Positions 19,311 through 27,459 of a DNA stretch of 48,058 nucleotides are shown piece by piece. The translations under genes were made by a program, and so were the position numbers. Positions within the stretch are counted from its first letter, which is position 1. Every line of letters starts with the position of its first letter. Source of the DNA: an uncultured Bacteroides sp. (lineage in GTDB: Bacteria > Bacteroidota > Bacteroidia > Bacteroidales > Bacteroidaceae); the NCBI GenBank assembly GCA_947074205.1, contig CAMTOQ010000022.1, forward strand, positions 1-48,058. The letters are read 5' to 3'. The notes beneath the pieces were generated by a model that saw nothing but the letters and a program-made list of their open reading frames with translations, was not told the DNA's origin and did not search any database.

Positions 19311-19775
19311 ATGCTTGAAAGAACACTGGTAATACTAAAACCTTGCACCATACAGCGTGCTTTAGTCGGTGAGATTATTCGCCGATATGAGATTAAAGGA
19401 TTGCAAATCATTGGAATGAAAATGATGCAACTGTCAGATGAGATATTGAGCGATCATTATGCGCATCTAAAAGACAAGCCTTTCTTCCAGCGTTTAAAGA
19501 ACTCAATGATGACTACTCCGGTGGTTGTTTGTTGTATGCAAGGTGTTAATGCCGTTCATACCGTTCACGCGATGGCAGGTGCTACCAATGGCCGTGAAGC
19601 CGCCCCAGGTACTGTTAGAGGAGACTATTGCATGAGCATGCAGAGTAATATCGTTCACACATCCGATACACCTGAAAATGCCGTGGCCGAAGTAAACCGA
19701 TTTTTTAAACCAGAAGAGTTGTTTGATTATCAATTAGCCTTTTTCGACTATTTGTATGCAAATGACGAATTCTAA
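19311..19775 (+). CDS. ndk: Nucleoside-diphosphate kinase
   Basis: A 154-residue cytoplasmic enzyme that passes the gamma-phosphate of ATP to nucleoside diphosphates through a phosphohistidine. The signature region NIVHTSD contains the active-site H116, preceded by GREAAPGTVRGDY. The N-terminus ERTLVILKPCTIQR is typical, with the LVILKP strand. Length is normal. The M23 peptidase gene follows after 21 bp, so they may be co-transcribed. Confidence 0.96.
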   Translation: MLERTLVILKPCTIQRALVGEIIRRYEIKGLQIIGMKMMQLSDEILSDHYAHLKDKPFFQRLKNSMMTTPVVVCCMQGVNAVHTVHAMAGATNGREAAPGTVRGDYCMSMQSNIVHTSDTPENAVAEVNRFFKPEELFDYQLAFFDYLYANDEF

Positions 19776-19796
19776 GAATTTATTATAAGCGAACGA

Positions 19797-20672
19797 ATGA
19801 TTTCTAAATGCTTGAAAACTTGTTTGGTAGCTGCAGCAGCTTTAATTAGTCTTAACTCTTTCTCGCAAGATCTAATTGCACGTCAGGCACCAATCGACAA
19901 AAAACTTACATCTGTAGATTCTTTGATGCTGTTGAAGCAAATCCGTGCGGAACAATCTGAGTTCCCTGCATTGGACCTTTATGCATCGTGGAGCAACGAA
20001 TTTGTACACCGTTACGGTAAAGATGTTGTTGTGCCCGAAACCTATGATATCGATCTAACAGGTTTCCGTATGCCTACAACAAATACACGTATCACCTCTA
20101 AATTTGGCCCTCGCTGGCGCCGTATGCACAACGGTATCGACCTTAAAGTGCAAGTGGGCGACACTATTGTGGCTGCTTTCGATGGTAAAGTGCGTATCGT
20201 GAAATACGAACGCAAGGGATACGGAAAATATGTAGTGATCCGTCACGACAATGGCTTGGAAACTGTATATGGTCACTTGTCTAAGCAGTTGGTTAAAGAG
20301 GACCAGTTGGTGAAAGCGGGTGAAATTATCGGACTTGGTGGTAACACAGGTCGTTCTACAGGTTCTCACCTGCATTTTGAAACTCGTTTCTTAGGTATTG
20401 CCATTAACCCTGCGTTGATGTTCGACTTCCCCAATCAAGATATTGTAGCCGATACGTATACGTTCAAGAAACGTCCGGGTCAGCAAAATAGAGCAGGTAG
20501 TCACGATACAGAGATGGCTGACGGCGAAATCAGATACCACAAGGTGAAGAGCGGCGACACACTGTCGCGTATTGCTAAACTTAGAGGAGTATCGATTAAT
20601 ACGCTTTGCCGACTTAACGGTGTTAAAACAACAACCACACTCCGTATCGGTCAAGTGTTGCGTTACTCTTAA
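19797..20672 (+). CDS. Secreted M23 (LytM-type) peptidase with C-terminal LysM
   Basis: A 291-residue exported protein. A signal peptide spans residues 1-24 (SFSQ). The M23 domain, about residues 95-205, retains the zinc ligands and catalytic residues: H111 and D115 in HNGIDLK, H160 in GHLS, and H191/H193 in GSHLHFE. A LysM peptidoglycan-binding module occupies residues 246-290 (YHKVKSGDTLSRIA to LRIGQVLRY). Because the active site is intact, it could be a real endopeptidase that opens peptidoglycan cross-links during growth or division, rather than an EnvC-like activator. An intrinsic terminator follows. Confidence 0.92.
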   Translation: MISKCLKTCLVAAAALISLNSFSQDLIARQAPIDKKLTSVDSLMLLKQIRAEQSEFPALDLYASWSNEFVHRYGKDVVVPETYDIDLTGFRMPTTNTRITSKFGPRWRRMHNGIDLKVQVGDTIVAAFDGKVRIVKYERKGYGKYVVIRHDNGLETVYGHLSKQLVKEDQLVKAGEIIGLGGNTGRSTGSHLHFETRFLGIAINPALMFDFPNQDIVADTYTFKKRPGQQNRAGSHDTEMADGEIRYHKVKSGDTLSRIAKLRGVSINTLCRLNGVKTTTTLRIGQVLRYS

Positions 20673-20704
20673 AAAAAAATAAGACTTTTATCTTTATTCT
20701 ATAG

Positions 20705-20736
20705 GCTGGACAAGTTGTTTGTCCAGCTTTTTTTTT
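20705..20736 (+). terminator. Intrinsic terminator after the M23 peptidase gene
   Basis: A perfect 9-bp stem, GCTGGACAA (20705-20713) with TTGTCCAGC (20719-20727), has a 5-nt loop and is followed at once by nine T. It lies 32 bp after the stop. Confidence 0.92.
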
Positions 20737-20755
20737 CATTCTACATTGTTATTAT

Positions 20756-20763
20756 TAACTTTG
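20756..20763 (+). promoter_or_regulatory. Candidate -7 element for the DUF1599-tpiA group
   Basis: TAACTTTG is an exact TAnnTTTG match, just after the terminator and 25 nt before the ATG of the DUF1599 gene. No convincing -33 is seen in the T-rich stretch before it. Confidence 0.5.
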
Positions 20764-20788
20764 CGCTCTATTCAGAAACATCATTCTT

Positions 20789-21331
20789 ATGAAAGATACC
20801 AATCAACAATTTGCGCATATCATCGCTTTGTGTCGCGAACTCTTTGCTAAGAAGCTTCACGACTATGGAGCTGCATGGCGCATCATGCGTCCAATGTCGG
20901 TGACCGATCAGATATTCATTAAGGCCAACCGCATTCGTAGCATCGAAACAAAGGGTGTGTCACTTATTGACGAAGGGATACGTTCCGAGTTTATTGGCAT
21001 CATCAATTATAGTATCATCGCACTTATTCAACTCGAACTAGGCTTCTCGGGCAGTGTGGATATTGACAACGAGAAAGCTTTAAAGCTTTACGATAAGTAT
21101 GCCGCTGAGGCTCTCGAATTGATGAAGGCAAAAAACCATGATTATGATGAAGCTTGGAGAGGTATGCGTGTCACTTCGTACACCGATCTCATCCTGATGA
21201 AGATTAATCGCACTAAGCAAATAGAGAATCTTGAAGGCGGCACTCTGGTATCCGAGGGTGTGGAAGCCAACTATATGGATATGATCAACTATGCCGTGTT
21301 TGGCATGATTAAACTAGAGTTTGGAGAGTAA
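20789..21331 (+). CDS. DUF1599 protein made of two tandem homologous halves
   Basis: A 180-residue cytoplasmic-looking protein of the DUF1599 type; molecular function is not established to my knowledge. It is an internal duplication: residues about 14-95 (HDYGAAWRIMRPMSVTDQI, then EFIGIINYSIIALIQLELG) align with about 107-180 (HDYDEAWRGMRVTSYTDLI, then NYMDMINYAVFGMIKLEFG). The repeated HDYxxAWRxMR motif suggests two equivalent binding or active sites. No signal or membrane segment. The next gene begins at or just inside its end, suggesting co-expression with a DoxX-like membrane protein and tpiA. Confidence 0.85.
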   Translation: MKDTNQQFAHIIALCRELFAKKLHDYGAAWRIMRPMSVTDQIFIKANRIRSIETKGVSLIDEGIRSEFIGIINYSIIALIQLELGFSGSVDIDNEKALKLYDKYAAEALELMKAKNHDYDEAWRGMRVTSYTDLILMKINRTKQIENLEGGTLVSEGVEANYMDMINYAVFGMIKLEFGE

Positions 21332-22664
21332 AAACCTACATATAGCAAAGAAGGTGGTTGCCAATATCGCTCGTTTTTTATTGGCAGCACTTTTTGTATT
21401 CTCAGGTTTTGTGAAACTTGTCGACCCCATTGGTGGTATGTACAAGATTCAAGATTACTTCATCGCTTTTGGCTTAGCCGATATTTTCCCTAACATCATC
21501 CTCCTTATACTAGGTACGGGTGTTGCCGTGCTCGAATTTACGCTGGGTACTTGCCTCTTGTTGGGCATACGTCGTAAGCTCTCTACTTGGCTCTCGTTGC
21601 TGCTCATGATCTTTATGACAGGGCTTACCCTGTTTCTAGCTGTTACCGATGGTGTGTCCAACTGTGGCTGTTTCGGCGACGTCCTAGTGCTCAGCAATTG
21701 GGAAACCTTCTATAAGAATATCTTTTTGCTTCTGCTGGCTATTCTTGTATTCAAGTGGAAACATCTCATCATCCCCTTTATCTCGTATAAATCGCAATGG
21801 CTCGTTTCGCTTTACACTTTTCTTTATGGTGTAGGTTTGGCCGTGTATTGCCTTATCCATCTGCCCGTACTCGATTTTCGTCCCTTTAAGATTGGTAAAA
21901 ACATTCTTACCGAGATGTCAATACCCGATGGCGCAGATTTGCCCGTTTACGAAACCTATTTTACGATGGAAAAGGATGGGGAGCGCAAAGAGTTTACGCT
22001 AGCTGATTATCCTGATGCTACGTGGAACTATGTTGATGCTCGCACAGAACTGGTAAAGAAGGGTTTTGAGCCGTCTATACACGACTTCACATTGCTCGAC
22101 TATCGTACGGGCGATGACATAACAGAGCGTGTGTTGCAAGACTCAACCTATAACTTTCTCTTGGTAGCCAATCGTCTGGATAAAGCCGATGATAGCAACA
22201 TCGATTTGATCAATGAAATATTCGATTATGCTGCTGAGCATGGCTATGGTTTCTATTGTCTCACCTCTTCGTCGGGCGATGATTTAGAAACTTGGCAAGA
22301 TCGCACCGGTGCAGAGTATCCTTTTGTGCAGGTAGATGATATTACTCTTAAGACAATAATTCGTTCCAACCCAGGGTTGATGCTGATTAAAGACGGCACC
22401 ATCCTAAATAAATGGAACGACAACGATATTCCACTTGTTGATGAGCTAGACCCACGTGGACTAGACTACAGCGAAGTGGGGCAGATGGCTCTGACCACCG
22501 ATTTGCACGTGGTTGGCTTCTGTATACTGTGGTATTTTATACCGCTACTTTTAGTGATGGGTGGAGATCTAATTTGGGTCTACCACACAAAAAGAAAAAC
22601 ACGCAAAGTTTCGGAGAAAGATCTTAATAAGGATTCTTCTAATCCGTCCGAATCGTTGCAATAA
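21321..22664 (+). CDS. DoxX/MauE-like membrane protein with thioredoxin-like C-terminal region
   Basis: Up to 447 residues. The first about 165 form four to five membrane helices with FVFSGFVKLVDPIGGMYKIQDY, and NCGCFGD between helices, a CxC motif typical of MauE/DoxX redox-linked membrane proteins. Residues about 200-400 look like a periplasmic thioredoxin fold, but no CxxC is present (the expected place reads CLTSSSGDD), so disulfide chemistry by this half is doubtful. A final helix lies near 405-425. The start is uncertain: no ATG precedes the first helix in frame. TTG at 21321 overlaps the DUF1599 gene by 11 bp; GTG at 21354 is the alternative. Function unknown; an oxidative-folding or quinone-linked role is a guess. 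Confidence 0.78.
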   Translation: MESKNLHIAKKVVANIARFLLAALFVFSGFVKLVDPIGGMYKIQDYFIAFGLADIFPNIILLILGTGVAVLEFTLGTCLLLGIRRKLSTWLSLLLMIFMTGLTLFLAVTDGVSNCGCFGDVLVLSNWETFYKNIFLLLLAILVFKWKHLIIPFISYKSQWLVSLYTFLYGVGLAVYCLIHLPVLDFRPFKIGKNILTEMSIPDGADLPVYETYFTMEKDGERKEFTLADYPDATWNYVDARTELVKKGFEPSIHDFTLLDYRTGDDITERVLQDSTYNFLLVANRLDKADDSNIDLINEIFDYAAEHGYGFYCLTSSSGDDLETWQDRTGAEYPFVQVDDITLKTIIRSNPGLMLIKDGTILNKWNDNDIPLVDELDPRGLDYSEVGQMALTTDLHVVGFCILWYFIPLLLVMGGDLIWVYHTKRKTRKVSEKDLNKDSSNPSESLQ

Positions 22665-22713
22665 TATAGAAATAACTTAACCCTAATATTTTAACCCTTT
22701 AATTCAAGACAAA

Positions 22714-23472
22714 ATGAGAAAAAACATTGTTGCAGGAAACTGGAAAATGAACAAGACACTTCAAGAAGGTGTTGCACTAGCACAAGAATTAAACGCTGCA
22801 TTGGTAGCTGACAAACCTGTTTGTGATGTTGTAATCTGTACTCCATTTATTCACTTGGCATCGGTAACTCCTATCGTTGACTCGGCTGTGATTGGTGTGG
22901 GTGCTGAAAACTGTGCAGACAAAGTTTCGGGTGCTTATACAGGCGAAGTTTCGGCTGCTATGGTGGCTTCTACAGGTGCACAATATGTGATCCTTGGTCA
23001 CTCTGAACGTCGTGCTTACTATGGCGAAACTGTGGAGATACTAACAGAGAAAGTAAACTTGGCTTTGGCTAACGAGCTTACTCCTATCTTCTGTATCGGC
23101 GAAGTGCTTGCTGAACGCGAAGCTAACCAACAAAACGAAGTGGTAGCTGCACAGCTTGCTTCTGTATTCCATCTTTCTGCCGAAGAGTTTGGCAAAGTAG
23201 TATTGGCTTACGAACCCGTTTGGGCTATCGGTACAGGCAAAACGGCTACATCTGCTCAAGCACAAGAAATTCATGCTTTCATCCGCTCGTTGATTGCAGA
23301 GAAGTATGGCAAAGAAGTAGCAGACAATACTTCTATCCTTTATGGTGGTAGCTGCAACCCTACAAATGCGAAGGAGTTGTTCTCTAACCCAGATGTGGAT
23401 GGTGGTTTGATTGGTGGCGCTTCATTGAAGGTGGCCGACTTCAAAGCTATTATCGATGCTTTCAAAGCTTAA
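22714..23472 (+). CDS. tpiA: Triosephosphate isomerase
   Basis: A 252-residue TIM-barrel enzyme that interconverts dihydroxyacetone phosphate and glyceraldehyde 3-phosphate. The full catalytic set is visible: N9/K11 in GNWKMN, H96 in LGHSERR, E167 in [11 protein letters not shown], plus the phosphate-binding loop YGGSCNPTN and the GGLIGGASL end. Length is normal. It lies 49 bp after the DoxX-like gene and is followed by a strong hairpin. Confidence 0.97.
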   Translation: MRKNIVAGNWKMNKTLQEGVALAQELNAALVADKPVCDVVICTPFIHLASVTPIVDSAVIGVGAENCADKVSGAYTGEVSAAMVASTGAQYVILGHSERRAYYGETVEILTEKVNLALANELTPIFCIGEVLAEREANQQNEVVAAQLASVFHLSAEEFGKVVLAYEPVWAIGTGKTATSAQAQEIHAFIRSLIAEKYGKEVADNTSILYGGSCNPTNAKELFSNPDVDGGLIGGASLKVADFKAIIDAFKA

Positions 23473-23486
23473 CAACTAAGAATTTT

Positions 23487-23530
23487 CTACAGACACCCTC
23501 GGCCTAGGTCGGGGAGGTCTGTAGCTTTTA
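23487..23530 (+). terminator. Intrinsic terminator after tpiA
   Basis: CTACAGAC (23487-23494) pairs with GTCTGTAG (23517-23524), and the interior (CCCTCGG against CGGGGAG) can extend the stem. CTTTTATT follows. It separates tpiA from the SPOR gene, at least in part. Confidence 0.75.
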
Positions 23531-23543
23531 TTGATATTATTTT

Positions 23544-24002
23544 ATGAGAAAGGTTTATCTTTTACTTTTATTGTTTGTGGGAGTGTCGGCATCTTTATCG
23601 GCGCAAGACATTGTGTATAGCCTAGAAAAGCGTGTTCCGGGTCAAGGGGTGGTTACTATCCAACAAGATCCAGCCATCGCTAACCTCATTGGGAGACAGA
23701 CGTTCGTCGGCGAATCGACTACCGAACGAAAAGAGATTCAAACCAATGGCTACCGCGTACAAGTATATGCTGGTCCCAACTCGCGTGTGGCGCGTACCGA
23801 GGCCGAACAGGTAGGCTCTAAAGTAAAGGTATACTTCCCCGAATTACCAGTCTATACATCATTTGCTACTCCACGTTGGTTAACTCGTGTAGGCGATTTT
23901 CGTAGTATCGAAGAAGCCGATGCCATGATGCGTCAGCTCCGTGCCACCGGTGTATTCAAAGAGGTGATTATTGTAAAAGATAAGGTAAATATTCGTCTGT
24001 AG
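23544..24002 (+). CDS. Exported SPOR-domain protein
   Basis: A 152-residue protein with a signal peptide (residues 1-20, LSAQ). Its C-terminal about 80 residues form a SPOR-like domain: NGYRVQVYAGPNSRVARTEAE, a central YFPELPVYTSFATPRW and VGDFRSIEEADAMMRQL. SPOR domains bind denuded glycan strands at the division site, so a periplasmic role in septation or wall remodelling is plausible. It ends only 6 bp from the end of the convergent dnaG gene. The same tpiA-SPOR adjacency occurs in other Bacteroides as far as I recall. Confidence 0.85.
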   Translation: MRKVYLLLLLFVGVSASLSAQDIVYSLEKRVPGQGVVTIQQDPAIANLIGRQTFVGESTTERKEIQTNGYRVQVYAGPNSRVARTEAEQVGSKVKVYFPELPVYTSFATPRWLTRVGDFRSIEEADAMMRQLRATGVFKEVIIVKDKVNIRL

Positions 24003-24008
24003 TACCGA

Positions 24009-26048
24009 TTATCTCAGTACTACACGATCGCCTAGGTGTTTCACCATGATGCGCTCTATATCTTTTAGTTGCTTGTAGCGCTCCATCAGCTCGGCAAACT
24101 TCTCTTCATTGTTCCCCACTACTGGGTCTTTTAGCTGATTGAGAATACCTTTCAGCTCCTCGGCCACTACAGCATTTTTATAGTTAATCATTAAAATAGG
24201 CACTAGCTCGTGCAGACGCTCCTCGTCCGTTATCACTGTCTGTGTCTTCGAATGGACCTTGCTTAGCTGGTAGCGATCGGCTGCCAGTTCTAAAGCCACT
24301 CGGCTAATCTCTGGGTCGGGGTGATTGATGAAATAACGCTCCGCCACAAAGCCCGTATCATTAAGGTGACTCATTGCCTCCTCTAGTATTTGCTTATGGA
24401 TAGGCACTTCAAAGGCCAATTCATCCTCGGTTAGGTCGCTCACCACATACTCAATCACTCGCATATCGACCTGCGAACCATCCTCTTCTTCTACCTGACA
24501 CATCACTTTCTCTCCATATCTAATAATAGACTGGATAATCAGTTGTTCGTATTTAAAGAACTTGTAGCCCGATGTTTTGGCACCTTGTGCCACTACGGGT
24601 TGCGGTATAGGGCTGGTTGTAGGTACGGGAGATATAGGGTTAGGTTGTTGTGGGGTGGGCATAGCTTCGCCACTACCGCCTCTACGCTCTATTTGTCTAG
24701 CTTTAACCTCCTGATCTTTCTGCTTCGCTTCGGCTAGAGCAGTGCGCTTTTTAGCCACTTCCGCTACGAGCAGACTATCTGCCATCTGCAACAACTGTCC
24801 ACACTCTTTAATGTAAACATCGCGTACGATAGCCTCAGGGATAACCGCTATCGATCCCACCAAGTCGCTAATGAGTTCAGCACGTTTGATAGGGTCATTC
24901 CCCACCTCTTTCTGCAACAGTTTTAGCTTGAAGCGAATACAGTCTAGCGCATTCGTATCGATATACTCCTTTACCTCCGAAGCACTATGTTTGCGAGCAA
25001 AAGAGTCCGGGTCCTCATCTTCAGGCAGAAGACAAATCTTTGTATTCATCCCTGCTGCAAGCAGTGGGTTGATACTTTTGAGCGCTGCTTTGATACCCGC
25101 CTCGTCGCCATCAAACAGTAGCGTCACATTGCTAGTGAGTCGGTGGATATTGGTAATCTGCGACTCAGTAAAAGCGGTACCCGATGGGGCCACCACGTTC
25201 TCTATCCCTGCCTGGTGCATAGAAATCACGTCGGTGTAACCTTCTACAATATAGCAGCAGTTCAGCGTTTGTATCGCCTTCTTGGCAAAGAAGATACCAT
25301 AGAGAATATTACTTTTATGATAGATCTCCGATTCGGGCGAGTTGACATATTTAGCAGTGATACCTTTAGTTTGAGCGCTCAGCACGCGTCCACCAAATCC
25401 TACCACCTTACCAGCCAAGCTATGGATAGGGAAGATGATACGTCCCCAGAAACGGTCGCGTAGCTTGTGATCATCATTCTCATAGCAGAGTCCCGTTTTT
25501 AGCAGATACTCTTTCTTGTAGCCTTTCTTCTCAGCCTCTAGCGCCAAAGCATAGCGATGGTCGGTGCTGTAGCCAATCTGAAACTTATCGATGATATCTT
25601 CTCGGAAGCCACGGTTGCGGCAGTAAGCCATACCGATAGCTCGTCCGTCCTCGGTGTTACGCAATGTGTTTTGGAAGTAGTCGCGCGCAAAGGCATTAAG
25701 AATTAGCATACTCTCTCTATCGTCCTGTGCCTGCTGTTGTTCCTTGGTCATTTCGCGCTCAGGAATCTCGATGTTGTACTTCTTTCCCAGCATACGAATA
25801 GCCTCTTGGAAGTTGCATTTCTCCAGCTTCATCAAGAAGTGCACCGCATTACCCCCTTCGCCACAGCTAAAACATTTACATATCCCTTTAGATGGCGATA
25901 CATAGAACGAGGGTGTGGTATCTTCGTGAAACGGACAGAGCCCGATGTAGTTCACCCCACGTTTTTTCAGTGTGACATAGTCCGACACCACATCTTGTAT
26001 ATCTGCAGTGTCTATAATGCGTTGAACGATATTTTGGTCGAGAGCCAT
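24009..26048 (-). CDS. dnaG: DNA primase
   Basis: A 679-residue replication primase that makes RNA primers at the fork with DnaB helicase. Domains are in the normal order: the CHC2 zinc finger with C38, H41, C59 and C62; a central RNA-polymerase region with TOPRIM motifs YIVEGYTDVISMHQAG and LLFDGDEAGIKA; then a C-terminal helicase-interacting portion after a Pro/Gln-rich linker (about residues 455-490). The start ATG at 26048 gives the typical MALDQNIVQRI N-terminus. It is convergent with the SPOR gene. Confidence 0.96.
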   Translation of the reverse strand: MALDQNIVQRIIDTADIQDVVSDYVTLKKRGVNYIGLCPFHEDTTPSFYVSPSKGICKCFSCGEGGNAVHFLMKLEKCNFQEAIRMLGKKYNIEIPEREMTKEQQQAQDDRESMLILNAFARDYFQNTLRNTEDGRAIGMAYCRNRGFREDIIDKFQIGYSTDHRYALALEAEKKGYKKEYLLKTGLCYENDDHKLRDRFWGRIIFPIHSLAGKVVGFGGRVLSAQTKGITAKYVNSPESEIYHKSNILYGIFFAKKAIQTLNCCYIVEGYTDVISMHQAGIENVVAPSGTAFTESQITNIHRLTSNVTLLFDGDEAGIKAALKSINPLLAAGMNTKICLLPEDEDPDSFARKHSASEVKEYIDTNALDCIRFKLKLLQKEVGNDPIKRAELISDLVGSIAVIPEAIVRDVYIKECGQLLQMADSLLVAEVAKKRTALAEAKQKDQEVKARQIERRGGSGEAMPTPQQPNPISPVPTTSPIPQPVVAQGAKTSGYKFFKYEQLIIQSIIRYGEKVMCQVEEEDGSQVDMRVIEYVVSDLTEDELAFEVPIHKQILEEAMSHLNDTGFVAERYFINHPDPEISRVALELAADRYQLSKVHSKTQTVITDEERLHELVPILMINYKNAVVAEELKGILNQLKDPVVGNNEEKFAELMERYKQLKDIERIMVKHLGDRVVLR

Positions 26049-26070
26049 ATTCTTTTATTTGTTGTTACCG

Positions 26071-26078
26071 CAAAGTTA
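26071..26078 (-). promoter_or_regulatory. Candidate -7 element for dnaG
   Basis: Minus-strand TAACTTTG, an exact TAnnTTTG match, lies 22 nt before the dnaG ATG. The -33 region is poor. Confidence 0.45.
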
Positions 26079-26238
26079 AGTCATTAATCTGGTTTAATCA
26101 ATAGACAATAACACCGCCTAATAATACATTTTGTTTTATTATTTATTGCATTCGGCAGAGAAGCAGCGTGTCGCGTCCAGTCCAATAATTCCTCTGATAT
26201 TGCGATGTATTATCCGTGTGGTTATATATGACAGTAGT

Positions 26239-26394
26239 GGCACAGCCTGCTGTGCCGTCCAACCCAGCGTGATAAATCAATGCGTGATTTTTCCCTGCGG
26301 ATATATGGGCACAGCAGGCTGTGCCGCTACATTTTTTGATTTTGTTTGTGATAGGGGACATCATTTATGTGTAGGGTCACAGCCTGCTGTGACC
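26239..26394. repeat. Three copies of a GGCACAGC-CT-GCTGTGCC hairpin
   Basis: Copy 1 is GGCACAGCCTGCTGTGCC (26239-26256). Copy 2 (26308-26325) is its exact reverse complement, with loop AG instead of CT. Copy 3 (26375-26394) is GGTCACAGCCTGCTGTGACC, where both arms changed so that pairing is kept. Compensated change across the stem suggests that pairing matters or that these are related REP-like elements. Confidence 0.8.
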
Positions 26395-26613
26395 GTTCCA
26401 ATGCACGTCCAATAAATCCTCAGATATTGTGGTGTGTTTATACCTATAGGAGGATGGTTTGGTAGGTAGCCCTACTCACCATGTTGGCAAGCCCTTGCTA
26501 CCGTGCTGGCAAAGGCTTGCTACCAAGCAGAGTAGCCCTTGCCAGCAAAAGGCCCTTTCAGGGGGCTCAGCATGGGTTGAAAGGGCCGCTGTAAAGGAAT
26601 CTGTTTATAACAA

Positions 26614-26650
26614 CAAAGGCTATCCCTATATTAATTGGGGATAGCCTTTG
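26614..26650 (-). terminator. Terminator of the aromatic amino-acid operon
   Basis: A perfect 13-bp stem, CAAAGGCTATCCC (26614-26626) with GGGATAGCCTTTG (26638-26650), has an 11-nt loop. It lies 23 bp beyond the tyrA stop on the minus strand and is followed by TTGTTAT, a modest T-tract. Confidence 0.75.
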
Positions 26651-26673
26651 CTTAATTGTTCTATTCGAATGTC

Positions 26674-27447
26674 TTACTGTATATTCTCGCGAATCTTCTT
26701 TAAAAACTTCTTCATCTCCTCACCATCTTTGTTGGTGATAATTTCAAGAAGATTTTTCAATTCTCGGCGGATATTCTCCACTTGTGCGGGTGTGCGTGGG
26801 TTGAAGAGAATCTCTTGGAGAAGATAATCATCTTCGCTCAATAGACCTTTGGCAATGGCCATGTGCTTCTTGAATGTTGTACCCGGTGCCTCCTGATGCT
26901 TCATCACCCCTGCAAATACCAGAGTCGATACAAAAGGGATGGAGAGCGAGTAGGCCACAGTGTCGTCGTGCTCGTCGAAAGTATATTCAAAGATGTTGAG
27001 GTTCAATGAACGGTAGAGGTCTTTGAAGAATACTTTGCCAAGATGATCGCTCTCGCTGATAACGATGGCACTCTCACTACTCAAGTTGTTGAGGCTAGCA
27101 AAAGTAGGGCCAAACATGGGATGGGTCGATACATAGCGGAATCCACATTCGCGGTAGAAGCTTTGCAGCCCCGTTTTCACCGAGGCGATATCGCTCAGGA
27201 TGCAGTCTTTCGATAGGGCAGGCATCACGTCGCGGAAAGCCTCTAGCGTGTATTTCAACGTCACCGCATTGATCACAAGTTCGGGATCGAACTCGCGAAT
27301 CTCCTCTAGGGAAGTGAAGCGATAAGTGTTGTACACAAAACGTAGTTGGTGAGGATTGCGGTCGTATACGGCCGTTTCGTGTTGAAAGCTCAATACGTCG
27401 GTAAAGAACGAGCCCATTTTTCCGGCTCCCAGTATCAGGATTCTCAT
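26674..27447 (-). CDS. tyrA: Prephenate dehydrogenase (arogenate/prephenate type)
   Basis: A 257-residue NAD(P)-dependent enzyme that oxidises prephenate towards 4-hydroxyphenylpyruvate, the tyrosine branch. A Rossmann start ILGAGKMGSFFTDVLSF binds the cofactor. SDIASVKTGLQSFYRE and VSTHPMFGPTF are the characteristic prephenate dehydrogenase motifs, followed by a helical dimerisation half. It lacks fused chorismate mutase and ACT domains; the mutase is instead fused to DAHP synthase in the preceding gene, 12 bp upstream. Last gene of the operon. Confidence 0.92.
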   Translation of the reverse strand: MRILILGAGKMGSFFTDVLSFQHETAVYDRNPHQLRFVYNTYRFTSLEEIREFDPELVINAVTLKYTLEAFRDVMPALSKDCILSDIASVKTGLQSFYRECGFRYVSTHPMFGPTFASLNNLSSESAIVISESDHLGKVFFKDLYRSLNLNIFEYTFDEHDDTVAYSLSIPFVSTLVFAGVMKHQEAPGTTFKKHMAIAKGLLSEDDYLLQEILFNPRTPAQVENIRRELKNLLEIITNKDGEEMKKFLKKIRENIQ

Positions 27448-27459
27448 AACTCGCCTCCC

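Larger units (their letters stand above)
26087..26660. repeat. Gene-free stretch packed with palindromes and diverged repeats
   Basis: There is no credible gene between dnaG and the aromatic operon; the open frames here are products of the repeats. It contains three near-identical hairpins (26239-26256, 26308-26325, 26375-26394), a pair of diverged 29-bp direct repeats (26180-26208 and 26407-26435) flanking them, a cluster of GGCAAG/CTTGCTACC units (about 26484-26546), a 10-bp stem (GGCCCTTTCA 26551-26560, TGAAAGGGCC 26578-26587), and the terminal hairpin at 26614-26650. Confidence 0.8.

Noticed and set aside
26239..26394. CRISPR array
   Set aside because: The units are palindromic hairpins in mixed orientation with unequal spacing, only three copies, and there are no cas genes.
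26131..26644. Short open frames in the palindrome-rich stretch
   Set aside because: Frames occur on both strands through the repeats, with Cys-rich low-complexity translations and no initiation context or family resemblance.
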